DNA of 23,682 bases from an uncultured Dorea sp. GTDB taxonomy: Bacteria > Bacillota > Clostridia > Lachnospirales > Lachnospiraceae. Below the pieces are notes generated by a model, which did no database searches, was not told the DNA's origin, and saw only the letters and a program-made list of their open reading frames with translations. How positions within the stretch are numbered: the stretch's first letter is position 1; every line of letters starts with the position of its first letter. This document shows, piece after piece, positions 13,495 through 22,276 of the stretch. A program made the translations under genes and the position numbers. The DNA is taken from positions 1-23,682 of the forward strand of contig CAPEBR010000054.1 in the NCBI GenBank assembly GCA_948602995.1. Reading direction: 5' to 3'.

Positions 13495-14133
13495 TCAGGA
13501 AGCGTCAGGTGGGTTTTTATATGCAAGGCAGCAGATATATCCGTCAGGAGCATCCGGATACCGGATTTCCCAGTGGGTATATTCGTCCTGGATTTTTTTG
13601 TCCGTAAGGGAAGCAAAAAAGCCTGTGCCAACCCCCTTCAGGAAGCTTTCTGTGCGGGTCCAGAGACGAAAAAAAAGATGTGATTTTTCATCCTGTCTGT
13701 CTTCTTCAGATAGTGCCTTAAGTTGTGCAGCCTCATTTGGAAAAAACACGCGTGCTGCAATCCGGTCCATTCTTGCTGACCGGTGTAGCTGTTCGATGTC
13801 AATGCCCACAGGAGAAGACGAGGAGAAAACGAATGCCGCCATACTGCCGGAATGAGAGAGATTAAAGTGCAGGACAAGGGGCGCTCCTTCTGATTCCAAA
13901 TTATTTTTTAAGAAAGGTTTTCCATATTGTCCGGTTCCCAGTTCCAGGCTTTCCCCGGGAATTCCTGTGTACAGGGACAACATTCTGAATAGAAGGGAAT
14001 GGCTCTGGGTGTGTATACTTTTGTGCATATTGCTGGTATGATCTAGTGCGAGGATCCAGACATGGAGAGTATTGCGTTCTGGTATTCTAAGGCCTGGCTT
14101 TAAATGGTGTAAATTCAATTGTTTAATAATCAT
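13495..14133 (-). CDS. 4'-phosphopantetheinyl transferase (Sfp-like)
   Basis: Transfers the phosphopantetheine arm from coenzyme A to carrier proteins, using magnesium. The 212-aa protein is slightly short for Sfp-type enzymes but has all key motifs: GKPFL and FNLSHSG (H94), the magnesium site GIDIE (D112, E114), and WTRTESFLKGVGTG (E162, K166), a variant of the usual WxxKEAxxK with Thr/Ser replacements. Start ATG 14133 follows GGAGAG. No carrier protein or synthetase gene lies nearby, so the client (fatty-acid ACP, polyketide or nonribosomal peptide carrier) cannot be named. It converges on bofA with a 23-nt gap. Confidence 0.88.
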   Translation of the reverse strand: MIIKQLNLHHLKPGLRIPERNTLHVWILALDHTSNMHKSIHTQSHSLLFRMLSLYTGIPGESLELGTGQYGKPFLKNNLESEGAPLVLHFNLSHSGSMAAFVFSSSSPVGIDIEQLHRSARMDRIAARVFFPNEAAQLKALSEEDRQDEKSHLFFRLWTRTESFLKGVGTGFFASLTDKKIQDEYTHWEIRYPDAPDGYICCLAYKNPPDAS

Positions 14134-14268
14134 AAAATCTCTCCGTTTTCCTAAGTCTTAAGATGGTAATATTATAGCGTTTTAGAGAGGGTTTGGGAAG
14201 TATAAAAGAAATTTTCTGTCAGTATTCTGTAGGATTTTCACAAAATTCGACAATTTTTAATTGTAGTA

Positions 14269-14329
14269 TGGACAACAGCGACAAGGGGGCGTATAATCTG
14301 TCTCACAAGTTGAGACAAACAACTTGTAT
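14269..14329 (+). promoter_or_regulatory. tad operon promoter and leader hairpin
   Basis: -35 TGGACA (14269-14274), 17-nt spacer, -10 TATAAT (14292-14297). The leader begins with a hairpin ACAAGTTG / CAACTTGT at about 14306-14328. Translation starts at 14456, so the leader is about 150 nt; its T-rich middle part holds no further feature I can support. Confidence 0.7.
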
Positions 14330-14455
14330 CTGATTGTTTTTATTCTTTGGCAGATTCATATTAATTCAGGTTATTCTAATTTATTCAGCCAGATCGGCCA
14401 TGAATTCAAAAGAATTAGCTGACGCACAACGACAAAAGAACAGGAGGGATAGTAT

Positions 14456-15373
14456 GTGAAAAGCAGAAACCTGGTAATCTGTGACAGGGAAAAGGGTTAT
14501 GCAGATGCATTTGCACGCTATATTATGCAGAAAGAGGAGCTTGCTCTTCAGGTTCAGACATGCAGTGACCTGTCACATGTGTTATCCATTCAGGAACAGG
14601 AGGGGATCGATTATCTGTTTATCTCTTCGGGTTATCCGCCCGGAGACAGGGGACAGGCGGAGGCTGGGACGGTATTTGTACTCACAGAAGATGAGGAGGG
14701 TACACTGCTTGAGGGGGAAACCCAGGTGTATAAATACCAGTCCGGAGACGAGCTTTTGGCAGAGCTTATCAGAAAATGCAGTAACGGAGAAAATGCAGAG
14801 AATACATTCCTAAAGAGGTTAAGGAAAAAGCAGGCAAAAATTATTGGCGTCTACTCACCGGTACACCGGGTTGGAAAAACTTCCTATGCATTAAGACTTG
14901 GAAGAAAGCTTTCAGATGAGGCAAATGTGCTGTATCTGAACCTTGAAACTTATGGAGGAGTCGGGGGACATTTCCAGGAAGGAGGGCAGACACTGTCAGA
15001 CGTGCTGTACTATGCAAGGCAGGAAAAAAGTAATCTTGGGCTTATGCTTACCACGCTTGTGGGACATAAGGGGAAACTGGATTACATAGCCCCGATCCAG
15101 GTGTCTGAGGACATTAAATCCGTGTCTGGTGAGGATTGGTTAAATCTCATCGAAAGGCTTATGGAGGAAAGCATATATGAAATATTAATACTTGATATGG
15201 ATGAGGGCGTCCGGGATATTTATCAGATCTTCCAGGTGTGCAGTGAGATACATGTGCTCACACATCGTAATGAAATATCGGAATCGAAGCTCCGGCAGTT
15301 TGAAGAGGAGTTAAGCATTCTGGGGCATGAGGATATCAGACGCAAACTCATACGCAGGGAGAGCAGGCTATGA
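14456..15373 (+). CDS. tadZ: TadZ/CpaE-like ATPase of the Tad (Flp pilus) system
   Basis: A ParA/MinD-type protein that places the Tad secretion and pilus machine in the cell. The N-terminal about 125 residues resemble a degenerate receiver domain (LVICDREKGYADAFARYI). The ATPase part follows, with a deviant Walker A, SPVHRVGKTS (K141), then VLYLNLE and a Walker B-like EILILDMDEG. The start is GTG 14456 with AGGAGG 8 nt upstream; an ATG two bases earlier is followed at once by a stop. It overlaps the next gene, cpaF, in an ATGA junction, so the two are translationally coupled. A dedicated promoter lies at 14269. Other pilus genes would follow beyond the inserted element. Confidence 0.83.
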   Translation: MKSRNLVICDREKGYADAFARYIMQKEELALQVQTCSDLSHVLSIQEQEGIDYLFISSGYPPGDRGQAEAGTVFVLTEDEEGTLLEGETQVYKYQSGDELLAELIRKCSNGENAENTFLKRLRKKQAKIIGVYSPVHRVGKTSYALRLGRKLSDEANVLYLNLETYGGVGGHFQEGGQTLSDVLYYARQEKSNLGLMLTTLVGHKGKLDYIAPIQVSEDIKSVSGEDWLNLIERLMEESIYEILILDMDEGVRDIYQIFQVCSEIHVLTHRNEISESKLRQFEEELSILGHEDIRRKLIRRESRL

Positions 15374-16266
15374 TTCAGCCAGAGCAGCTCTATGCAAGGG
15401 TTCTTGAAGAACTCGATATGTCAAAGGAGACAGAGGATGAGGAGCTTACCGGTCTGATCCACCGGGTGCTAAAGGAGGCATGCGGACAGGAGTATATTCC
15501 TCTCGCAAGGCGGACAGAGCTTGGAAGAGAGCTGTTCAATGCATTCCGTAAGCTGGATCTCCTTCAGGAATTTCTGGAGGATGATGAGATTACGGAGATT
15601 ATGATTAATGGAACACAGAATATATTTCTGGAGAAAAAGGGGCGGATGTTTCCATCACAGAAGCGTTTTGCATCTGCGAAGAAGCTAGAGGATGTGATTC
15701 AGCAGATTGCGGCTGGCTCTAACCGGATTGTGAATGAAGCATCTCCGATTGTGGATGCCAGATTATCTGACGGCTCCAGGGTAAATGTAGTACTTCCTCC
15801 AGTCGCGCTTAACGGTCCGGTTGTAACGATCCGGAAGTTTCCGAAGGAAGCAGTGACCATGAGGCAGCTGATCCGGTGGGGATCCATCAGTGAGGAGGCG
15901 GCTGAGTTTTTGTCGCAGCTTACAAGATCAAGATACAATATCTTTATAAGCGGTGGGACAGGCTCTGGCAAGACGACCTTTTTAAATGCATTGTCCCAGT
16001 TTATCCCAAAGGATGAGCGAATCATTACCATTGAAGACAATGCGGAGCTAAGGCTCCTGGAACTGCCGAATCTGGTGACACTGGAGGCAAGAAATGCAAA
16101 TACAGAAGGAAGCGGCGAGGTGACGGTGCGCGAGCTTATCAAAACTGCACTTCGTATGAGGCCGGACCGGATTATCGGAATATATGGAGCAACCGCCCCT
16201 ATAATCCCTTATTTTCGGTCTTTATTACAGGGTTTATATAATTCCTGTAGGAAAGCCTCTGTTTAA
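15370..16266 (+). pseudogene. cpaF: CpaF/TadA secretion ATPase, interrupted by a mobile element
   Basis: Hexameric ATPase that powers assembly or secretion of the Flp/Tad pilus. The first 269 residues are normal: an N-terminal domain, EDDEITEIMING, RVNVVLPPVALNGP, Walker A GGTGSGKTTF (K201), the Asp-box-like ITIEDNAELRL, and RELIKTALRMRPDRII. Family proteins continue (V/I)GEVRG and the Walker B/His region, but here the sequence changes abruptly after about 16176 to unrelated residues and stops at 16266. The missing third contains motifs needed for ATP hydrolysis, so the product should be inactive and downstream tad genes may be cut off. The rest of the gene should lie to the right of the element, outside the window. 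Confidence 0.88.
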
Positions 16267-16273
16267 AGGCTTT
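16252..16273 (+). terminator. Small terminator at the element's left end
   Basis: Stem AAAGCCT (16252-16258) and AGGCTTT (16267-16273) followed by TT, placed so that transcripts entering from the truncated cpaF would stop just inside the element. The stem is short, so confidence is limited. Confidence 0.4.
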
Positions 16274-16283
16274 TTAAATGCAA

Positions 16284-16311
16284 AAGACAAGTAACCTGAG
16301 TCACTTGCCTT
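16284..16311 (-). terminator. Probable terminator of the recombinase operon
   Basis: AAGACAAGTAAC (16284-16295) and GTCACTTGCCTT (16300-16311) pair over 12 bp with two mismatches; on the minus strand the stem is followed by a short T run. It lies 22 nt after the stop of the last operon gene. Confidence 0.4.
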
Positions 16312-16332
16312 TTTGTGGTGAAGTTGGAGCCA

Positions 16333-16767
16333 TTATAAATGGTCTGGTAAATTAAGATTATATGCTTCTTCTAATTGTGATTTTAGCTTTTTGATTTCTT
16401 CTAAAGCTTCTTCATATTTGTCTTTGTATTTATTTTCAGAAACAATGTCATTTTTTATTTTATCCAGAGCTTTTTTTAAATCCCTATTTTCTCTTTTGAG
16501 AATTTGAATATAAGTATCGGCTGAATCTTTACTTCTGTTTTTGCAATATCCAGTAGGAGTTATGTATTTATCAGCCAATTCTTTCATATCTGGGTGTTTG
16601 GAAAAGTAAGTTCTGCTTACACCTGCCTCCCTACAAAGGTCAGCAAGAGTAAATTCTCCTTCTTTTCTTAGCTTGTTGATGGCTTTCTTCACATCATCAG
16701 CTTTTTTCTGTTTAACGGCTTCATTATGCTTTTTAACGCCAGCCATTTTTTTCTCTTTAGCTGTCAT
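16333..16767 (-). CDS. tnpC: TnpC-like small HTH / coiled-coil protein (DUF6262 type)
   Basis: A 144-aa basic protein ending the recombinase operon. Residues about 1-30 are Lys-rich, about 36-60 form a helix-turn-helix (FTLADLCREAGVSRTYFSKH), and about 85-140 form a heptad-like coiled coil. In Tn554 the third gene, tnpC, encodes a small accessory protein that affects insertion efficiency and orientation; position, size and style agree here, and similar proteins are annotated DUF6262. The start overlaps the end of the preceding recombinase by 11 nt behind AAAGGGG, so they are translationally coupled. The DNA it binds is unknown. Confidence 0.75.
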   Translation of the reverse strand: MTAKEKKMAGVKKHNEAVKQKKADDVKKAINKLRKEGEFTLADLCREAGVSRTYFSKHPDMKELADKYITPTGYCKNRSKDSADTYIQILKRENRDLKKALDKIKNDIVSENKYKDKYEEALEEIKKLKSQLEEAYNLNLPDHL

Positions 16768-18622
16768 TTTTCTTAACCCCTTTCTCTAATTTTGAAATAA
16801 TCTTTTCCAGAGCTTCTTTTTCCTTTAAAGCCTTTTTGAGCATCATAGTATAATCATTAGCCTCGGCTATCTTAATAGTTGCTTCAATCTCCAATAACTG
16901 TATATGATAAGCATTGAGAAACTGAACACTTGGAATGAACATAGAGCAATTAAAACATGCATTTGCTTTTGCACATGGAGTAGTTAGCGGATTTTTGCCA
17001 CAATATCCATTGCAAAGAGCAACAGATTTTTCTGGAATTATTTCTGCCATATCTTTTCCTTTTCCAATGTTACGAATAAGCATTTCATCTTTTTCTAATC
17101 GTGGTCTTAATTGTTCTTTGACAACATCAGTAGTAACAGTTGCATAGTGACTTAATGAGCTTAATGTTGTTTGCCCTAATAATTGTGCAGCAATATCAAC
17201 ACTTGTGCCTTCGCTGATGAGATTTGTAGCAACAGTAGCTCTAAATCTATGAGTGGTAACGTGGAGTATCTTTCCATCCCTGCCTAAAACATTGTTTTTA
17301 ACAAGTACCTTATTGATGTTCTCATTTATTGTTCCAATATTGACAGGTGTATTTTTTTCCGTAACAAAAACATATTTCACATTTTCTTCTCCAAATCGCT
17401 TTTTATTTCGCTCAATTTCTGCAAGCATAATCTTTATTGTAGTTTCAAATATTGGCTTTTCATTAACCGCTTGCGTTTTGTACTGCCATAAATCAAGATA
17501 GTATGTGCCATCGTCATTCTGTTTAATAGCATTAACATCTAATTTTGCAAGCTCACAAAAACGCATACCAAGAAATAATAAGCAGTAAACCATTCGACCA
17601 TAGAGCTTTGGCATTTGTGGAAGGACATTAAGTAATCCTTTTATTTCTTTATCTGTAAGATATTTGCTTTCTTTTTTGGTTTTTAGAACATAATCATTAC
17701 TCAAAAATAGCTGTTGCTGTGGCATGTTATCTCTTTCAAGTAGCTGCCCCCAATCGAAAAATACTTTTAGATTGAGTATGGCAACATTCGCCTTGTGAGA
17801 ATTATATCCACTTGCAGTCCTTATCCAAGTAAAGTATTCTTCTACGACATCTCTGGTTAAATCAGCTAAACTTTTAAGCGGATTGTTTTCATCCAGCCAA
17901 CGAATAAATAGTTTTATATCAAATAAATAAGCATATACAGCACCAAAGGTAATATCACGTAGTTTGAATAAACAAAAAGCCTGTACATTTTTTAGAGTAG
18001 CGGGATTTTTTATTTCTCTAAAATCCAAAACCTTATCAGAATCTAAGCCTTTACAGAAAGACAATTTCTTAGGATGCCAGATTAGTTTTTCTGTTTCTGG
18101 AATATCCTTTTCATAATATTGTCTTATTATAGATTGAGCATAAGTAATGAATGTGGTAAATCTACTCTTTCTGCTTGCTCTCTTAAATTCCTGACCAACA
18201 AACTGAGTGCCATTTTCAATGGTTGTTTTATTCTTCTTATGTGTTGACAGAAAAAACTCAAATATAGATAAGTCCTCCAGCTCAAGAATACTCTCACTAT
18301 TGACCATATATGTATTGACATATTCAGCAAGAATTTTGTAGCGATCATAGTATTCGGCAAATGTATTGATTCTGATTTGCTTAACTTCGATTATGTAATA
18401 CATGAAATATTTGAATTCTTCTACAATAAATGGATTTTTGCAGAGAGTGAATTTAAAAATATTATCTGTGGTGTTTGAGCGAGCATTCCAGTCAGATTTT
18501 CTTTTTGCAGGAGCATTTTTATAAATATCCCATTCTTTGACTTTCCATTCATCGTCTTTGTATTTATCTGGAATATCAAAGGTTGGTAGTGCTGGTATTA
18601 ATTTTAATTGTTTCGCTGGCAT
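16757..18622 (-). CDS. Large tyrosine recombinase, TnpB-like (second copy)
   Basis: A 621-aa recombinase, roughly twice the size of a phage integrase and like Tn554 TnpB in length. An N-terminal half with core-binding helices precedes the catalytic domain: R354 (LGMRFCEL), H458-R-F-R461 (TTHRFRAT), and nucleophile Tyr493 (SLSHYATV). Where the second conserved His is expected (LGH), there is Gln484 (LLGQTTLSS). The tail (about 530-575) holds a Cys cluster, CNGYC...PC...CFNC, probably zinc-binding, then a coiled coil. I chose ATG 18622, 6 nt after AGGAGG, not the GTG at 18628. It overlaps the previous recombinase by 47 nt and tnpC by 11 nt. Its separate step in transposition is unknown. Confidence 0.88.
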   Translation of the reverse strand: MPAKQLKLIPALPTFDIPDKYKDDEWKVKEWDIYKNAPAKRKSDWNARSNTTDNIFKFTLCKNPFIVEEFKYFMYYIIEVKQIRINTFAEYYDRYKILAEYVNTYMVNSESILELEDLSIFEFFLSTHKKNKTTIENGTQFVGQEFKRASRKSRFTTFITYAQSIIRQYYEKDIPETEKLIWHPKKLSFCKGLDSDKVLDFREIKNPATLKNVQAFCLFKLRDITFGAVYAYLFDIKLFIRWLDENNPLKSLADLTRDVVEEYFTWIRTASGYNSHKANVAILNLKVFFDWGQLLERDNMPQQQLFLSNDYVLKTKKESKYLTDKEIKGLLNVLPQMPKLYGRMVYCLLFLGMRFCELAKLDVNAIKQNDDGTYYLDLWQYKTQAVNEKPIFETTIKIMLAEIERNKKRFGEENVKYVFVTEKNTPVNIGTINENINKVLVKNNVLGRDGKILHVTTHRFRATVATNLISEGTSVDIAAQLLGQTTLSSLSHYATVTTDVVKEQLRPRLEKDEMLIRNIGKGKDMAEIIPEKSVALCNGYCGKNPLTTPCAKANACFNCSMFIPSVQFLNAYHIQLLEIEATIKIAEANDYTMMLKKALKEKEALEKIISKLEKGVKKNDS

Positions 18623-20408
18623 TATCACCCTCCTTTTCCTCTAGTATTTGAATGATGTTTTCAAGTTCTCTTATTTGTCTTTTGGCTGTTTCAATGTTTG
18701 GTGTCCAGCCGTTTGCTTCATATATCACAAGCCTAGACTTAATTGTTGCAAGCTGATCCTTGTGAATTTGCAGGAATTTCCTTGATGTCATAAAGTGTGG
18801 ACATGAAAGACAAGCATCTACAGCAGGACAAGTGCCAAGTTTCGGAGCAAGTCCACATACACCATTTGGTAATATATTATTTTGTAGATTTTCTTTCAGC
18901 CATTCAGCTAATTCTGCTTCTCCAGTTTTTGAAAAATATTTATCAGCTTTCATTTTTCTAAACTCTTCTGGACGTTTTACATAGGAAAGTGTCATTTGTA
19001 TCTCCTTATGCCAAAGGACAGCTTTTTGTATTGTGACGATTGGCACATTATAATTTTGATACAAGTCAGTAGAAATTGTGCGCCTATAACTGTGTGTCGT
19101 GTAATTGTAAAGTGTGCCATCTTCATTTTTAATGCCCCACTCATTGCATAATTTTTTGAAGTTATTTCTGAAAGTAAGTGCATTATATGGATAATTCTTT
19201 TTTTCTTCAGATGGAAAGAGATATTCCTCCTCGTAATCAAGAGCATTTATAATTTTAATTTGCTCTTGGATCAGTTCAAACAACGCTTTAGGAATTAAAT
19301 TCATAATTGTTTTTTGCATTTTCTGGCAGTTGTAAGGTCTAACATAATAACCATCTTTGCCATCTTCATACAGGCAGTCTGTTCTAAGTTGGCATACGTC
19401 AGAGAGCCTCATACCTGTACAATAGTTAATCAAATACATAAGCAAATAGTTAAATGGAGCTTTGTGTAAATGATTGAAAATCTGTAATATTACATGTTCT
19501 GATACAATTTCGTCACAGGCTTTACGTTCATTTTTTCTGCACATTCCTAAATTTACAGGAATAGGATTTTTCATAATTCCCTTTACTGCAAGGTATTCAT
19601 ACATGCCATATATGCGAGAAATATTATGGTTATAGGCATCATCAGATAAATTCTTTTTAAAAACCAAGTATTTTCTGAAATCTTTATCTGTAACATCAAG
19701 TATGCTTTGTGGATATATAAAATCGCAAAATCTACAGATATGTGAAAAATAGTTTATTGCTGTTGAGAGAGCCTGCTCTGTATTGCCGAGCAGATATTTT
19801 ATATATAGTTTTGCATATTCTCTATTTTCTACATTTTCAATCTGTCTGAAATAGAATGTATATTCACTTGAAGATTTATTGACACGTTCATCAGGCAACT
19901 GGAATATACTTTTATCCCAAGTATCTCGCTCGAACCCTTTTCTTGTATCATACATTTCAAGCAAGGCATTTTTACAGGTGATAATGATTTTTTTACAATC
20001 TTTGTAATAATGATTTTCATTACAATACCTGTCAAAAAGTTCCTTTAGCTCTTTGTCAGGAATCTCCGTAATACCATTTAGGTCTGACATAAATTTTGAC
20101 AGCCTTAAAACATAATATATTCTGTCAGAAGCCCTTTTGTAAGGGACTTCACGACAGAAGATGGAAAAAAGTAAATCTCTAAATTGTTGTCTTGAGATAT
20201 CATTTTTAATTGAAGTAAAATCAATCACTACTTTATAAAAGCGTTTGCTTACATCTTCAAAGGGGATTGATTTCAGTTCAACAATATCATCGCTTAATAA
20301 TTCCATTACTCTGCTTTCTAATGGTGTTATACAAGTTATACTTTTTTTAGTTGCATCTGCGCTATGCAGCTTACTGGGTTTTCTTTTCAATTCTATAATC
20401 TTCGCCAT
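18576..20408 (-). CDS. tnpB: Large tyrosine recombinase, TnpB-like (first copy)
   Basis: A 610-aa recombinase close to the 630-aa TnpB of Tn554. The catalytic set is complete: R334 (TGMRLSDV), H439-S-Y-R442 (TTHSYRRT), H467 (LWHKE) and Tyr476 (TLSYV). After the catalytic domain is a Cys motif, CGLAPKLGTCPAVDACLSC, like that of the neighbouring recombinase, and a helical C-terminus. The start ATG lies 4 nt after the tnpA stop, with its ribosome site GGAGG inside tnpA. It is clearly related to the next recombinase in layout, but the two differ strongly in sequence, so they are old paralogs rather than a recent duplication. Likely acts with TnpA in site-specific integration. Confidence 0.9.
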   Translation of the reverse strand: MAKIIELKRKPSKLHSADATKKSITCITPLESRVMELLSDDIVELKSIPFEDVSKRFYKVVIDFTSIKNDISRQQFRDLLFSIFCREVPYKRASDRIYYVLRLSKFMSDLNGITEIPDKELKELFDRYCNENHYYKDCKKIIITCKNALLEMYDTRKGFERDTWDKSIFQLPDERVNKSSSEYTFYFRQIENVENREYAKLYIKYLLGNTEQALSTAINYFSHICRFCDFIYPQSILDVTDKDFRKYLVFKKNLSDDAYNHNISRIYGMYEYLAVKGIMKNPIPVNLGMCRKNERKACDEIVSEHVILQIFNHLHKAPFNYLLMYLINYCTGMRLSDVCQLRTDCLYEDGKDGYYVRPYNCQKMQKTIMNLIPKALFELIQEQIKIINALDYEEEYLFPSEEKKNYPYNALTFRNNFKKLCNEWGIKNEDGTLYNYTTHSYRRTISTDLYQNYNVPIVTIQKAVLWHKEIQMTLSYVKRPEEFRKMKADKYFSKTGEAELAEWLKENLQNNILPNGVCGLAPKLGTCPAVDACLSCPHFMTSRKFLQIHKDQLATIKSRLVIYEANGWTPNIETAKRQIRELENIIQILEEKEGDNASETIKINTSTTNL

Positions 20409-20412
20409 AGTA

Positions 20413-21603
20413 TTAATCCTCCATATCTTGTAATAAAAAGTCTACGAGTTCATCGGTACTCATACCATCAGGGTGAAATTCTTTGTTTGCTTTATCGTAA
20501 TATGTTTTCATAGCAGCCTGTCTTGTAGGTGTATCTGCTTTTGCATAGATAGAAGCGGTGGTATTGACATTTTTGTGTCGTAGGGTGTCTTTGATTTCCA
20601 CCATATCAGAGCCTTTTTGAAGCATATCTACCGCCAAGCCATGCCTGAGCATATGAGGGTGAAGTCCTTCGATACCTACTTTCTTACCAAGTTTAGAAAC
20701 CATATCTTCAATGGTGTCACGTCTCATGGGTTTATATTTATTCGTGTCTGAGTATAGATTGATAATGACGTAATCTGTATCAATATCTGATAAAGTTTCA
20801 ATCAGGTAGTTATTAATTTCCCTAGCAAGAGTATCTGACACAAATACAGTGCCTTCTGAATCATATTTCACAGCAGAATCAGGATTATTCGGATCGTTCC
20901 TTTTTGTGATATAGATTTTATTGTTGCCAATATCTCTTAGGTCTGCGATATTAAGTCCAATCACTTCGGAGACTCTAAGACCTCCTTCAAACATCAATCC
21001 AATAATTATCCTGTTGCGCTGATTTGTTGCTTTTTCGTAGAGAAGCTCATACTGGCTTCTGGTGACATATTCAATTCTCTTTTTGGGAACTTTCTCCTTC
21101 AAAATAGAGGTAAGTTTCTTTTCCTTCTTCAAAATCATTTCTGATAGGAAAGAGCCAAATTGAGAATTGCTTCGTGTTTCTTTATAAAGATGTAGCGTGT
21201 CTATTCCTTCATCGAACTCTAAAAAATCGTAGAAGGACAGGACAGCATTCATGATCTGGTTTACAGTGATTGCCTGCCTTTTGGCTACATATCCGTTAAT
21301 GGGAGTAAGTTTTTCATCATAGTCTGGATATTTGAGCCAGAACTTAAATGTTGACAGGTTTGACAAAACCACTGATTTTTTGTTCTGCCCGACACCGACT
21401 GCTGTGTGATAATCAAGTCCTACAAGGGAAAGCCATTCATAATAGAGCTTTAAATGCTGCGCATATGTTTTGCTGGTATTACTGCTAAAGCCATTACTGA
21501 GCATATGGAGCATGAAGCGGTAGACTGGCATGATAGGTCTATTGTTATCGTCAACTAGAAAATAGATAGTGCCGACAGCCTTTTTTACACTTTTGACTTC
21601 CAT
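20413..21603 (-). CDS. tnpA: Tyrosine recombinase, TnpA-like
   Basis: A 396-aa recombinase, first gene of the operon, comparable to Tn554 TnpA (361 aa). An N-terminal SAM-like core-binding domain (NTSKTYAQHLKLYYEWL) is followed by a complete catalytic domain: R210 (GGLRVSEV), H317-M-L-R320, H343 (LRHKNV) and Tyr353 (TASIYAKAD). I chose ATG 21603 because AGGAGG lies 8 nt upstream; the open frame extends to 21630 without a site. Enzymes of this type cut and rejoin DNA through a covalent 3'-phosphotyrosine at a short core site. The three recombinase genes are tightly packed, so equal or coordinated synthesis is likely. Confidence 0.92.
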   Translation of the reverse strand: MEVKSVKKAVGTIYFLVDDNNRPIMPVYRFMLHMLSNGFSSNTSKTYAQHLKLYYEWLSLVGLDYHTAVGVGQNKKSVVLSNLSTFKFWLKYPDYDEKLTPINGYVAKRQAITVNQIMNAVLSFYDFLEFDEGIDTLHLYKETRSNSQFGSFLSEMILKKEKKLTSILKEKVPKKRIEYVTRSQYELLYEKATNQRNRIIIGLMFEGGLRVSEVIGLNIADLRDIGNNKIYITKRNDPNNPDSAVKYDSEGTVFVSDTLAREINNYLIETLSDIDTDYVIINLYSDTNKYKPMRRDTIEDMVSKLGKKVGIEGLHPHMLRHGLAVDMLQKGSDMVEIKDTLRHKNVNTTASIYAKADTPTRQAAMKTYYDKANKEFHPDGMSTDELVDFLLQDMED

Positions 21604-21728
21604 GCTGGTTCCTCCTTTCTTAATTTTCAAGGTGCAAAAGAATAGCGCTAATCTTTATATAAAAATCGTAACAGAAGATTTTATTTTCATAAATCTGTAG
21701 TATGGCGTTGGAATCGTGAATGGTTTTA

Positions 21729-21757
21729 TTGCCTCTAAATGGCTTTTATGGTATGAT
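21729..21757 (+). promoter_or_regulatory. Promoter of the divergent HTH gene
   Basis: -35 TTGCCT (21729-21734), 17-nt spacer, -10 TATGAT (21752-21757). The 216-bp region between tnpA and the HTH gene must hold both divergent promoters, making it a natural site for control of recombinase expression. Confidence 0.55.
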
Positions 21758-21819
21758 AGATACAACATACATACAATATATGTGTAAATTACATTAAACA
21801 TTTAAAGGGGTATTTTTCG

Positions 21820-22254
21820 ATGAAAGTTAAAAAATCTCCATATGCTACAAAGCTGGTAGATATAAGCAAAGAAAGCTCTGCAAGCCTTAATTACAGGGTG
21901 CGGAGGGCAATCTGCGATTCATTGGAACACCGCTATCCGATTGACATTTACAATATTTCTAGGATGACAGGCATAGCCAGACAGACGCTTTACAATGACA
22001 AAGAGATCAGGTCACTGATCGAATATTACAAAGAGTACTGCCAGCACAGGCTTGATAGCTATAAAGGGGAAACTGAAAAAGATGCAAAAGAAAGGATGAA
22101 GAAGTTCCGTTTTCTTGCGGATATGCCATCACTCCAAGGCATGGAGCCAGTGATGGATGAGCTTATAGAGGAAAATCATAGATTAAATACTCAATATATG
22201 AAACTTCAGACAAAGATTTTTGCTTTGGAAAATGGGATAGAGATAGAGAACTAA
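21820..22254 (+). CDS. Second small HTH / coiled-coil protein, divergent from the recombinases
   Basis: A 144-aa basic protein with the same plan as the TnpC-like protein at the other end of the operon: a Lys-rich start, an HTH (IDIYNISRMTGIARQTLYND, about 42-62), and a C-terminal coiled coil (DELIEENHRLNTQYMKLQTK). Ribosome site AAAGGGG lies about 11 nt before the ATG. It is transcribed away from tnpA from a shared intergenic region, the usual position of a regulator of a divergent operon. It could instead be a directionality or accessory factor. It ends in a strong bidirectional terminator. Confidence 0.72.
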   Translation: MKVKKSPYATKLVDISKESSASLNYRVRRAICDSLEHRYPIDIYNISRMTGIARQTLYNDKEIRSLIEYYKEYCQHRLDSYKGETEKDAKERMKKFRFLADMPSLQGMEPVMDELIEENHRLNTQYMKLQTKIFALENGIEIEN

Positions 22255-22267
22255 GCTCTATCCCATT
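22231..22267. terminator. Bidirectional terminator
   Basis: Perfect 12-bp stem, AATGGGATAGAG (22231-22242) with CTCTATCCCATT (22256-22267), followed by TT on the plus strand and preceded by A/T-rich sequence. It overlaps the last codons of the HTH gene and separates it from the convergent gene ending at 22277. Confidence 0.75.
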
Positions 22268-22276
22268 TTGTATACA

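Noticed and set aside
15699..16142. A 147-codon minus-strand frame inside cpaF
   Set aside because: Antisense to the Walker A region of a clear ATPase gene; composition is that of a shadow frame.
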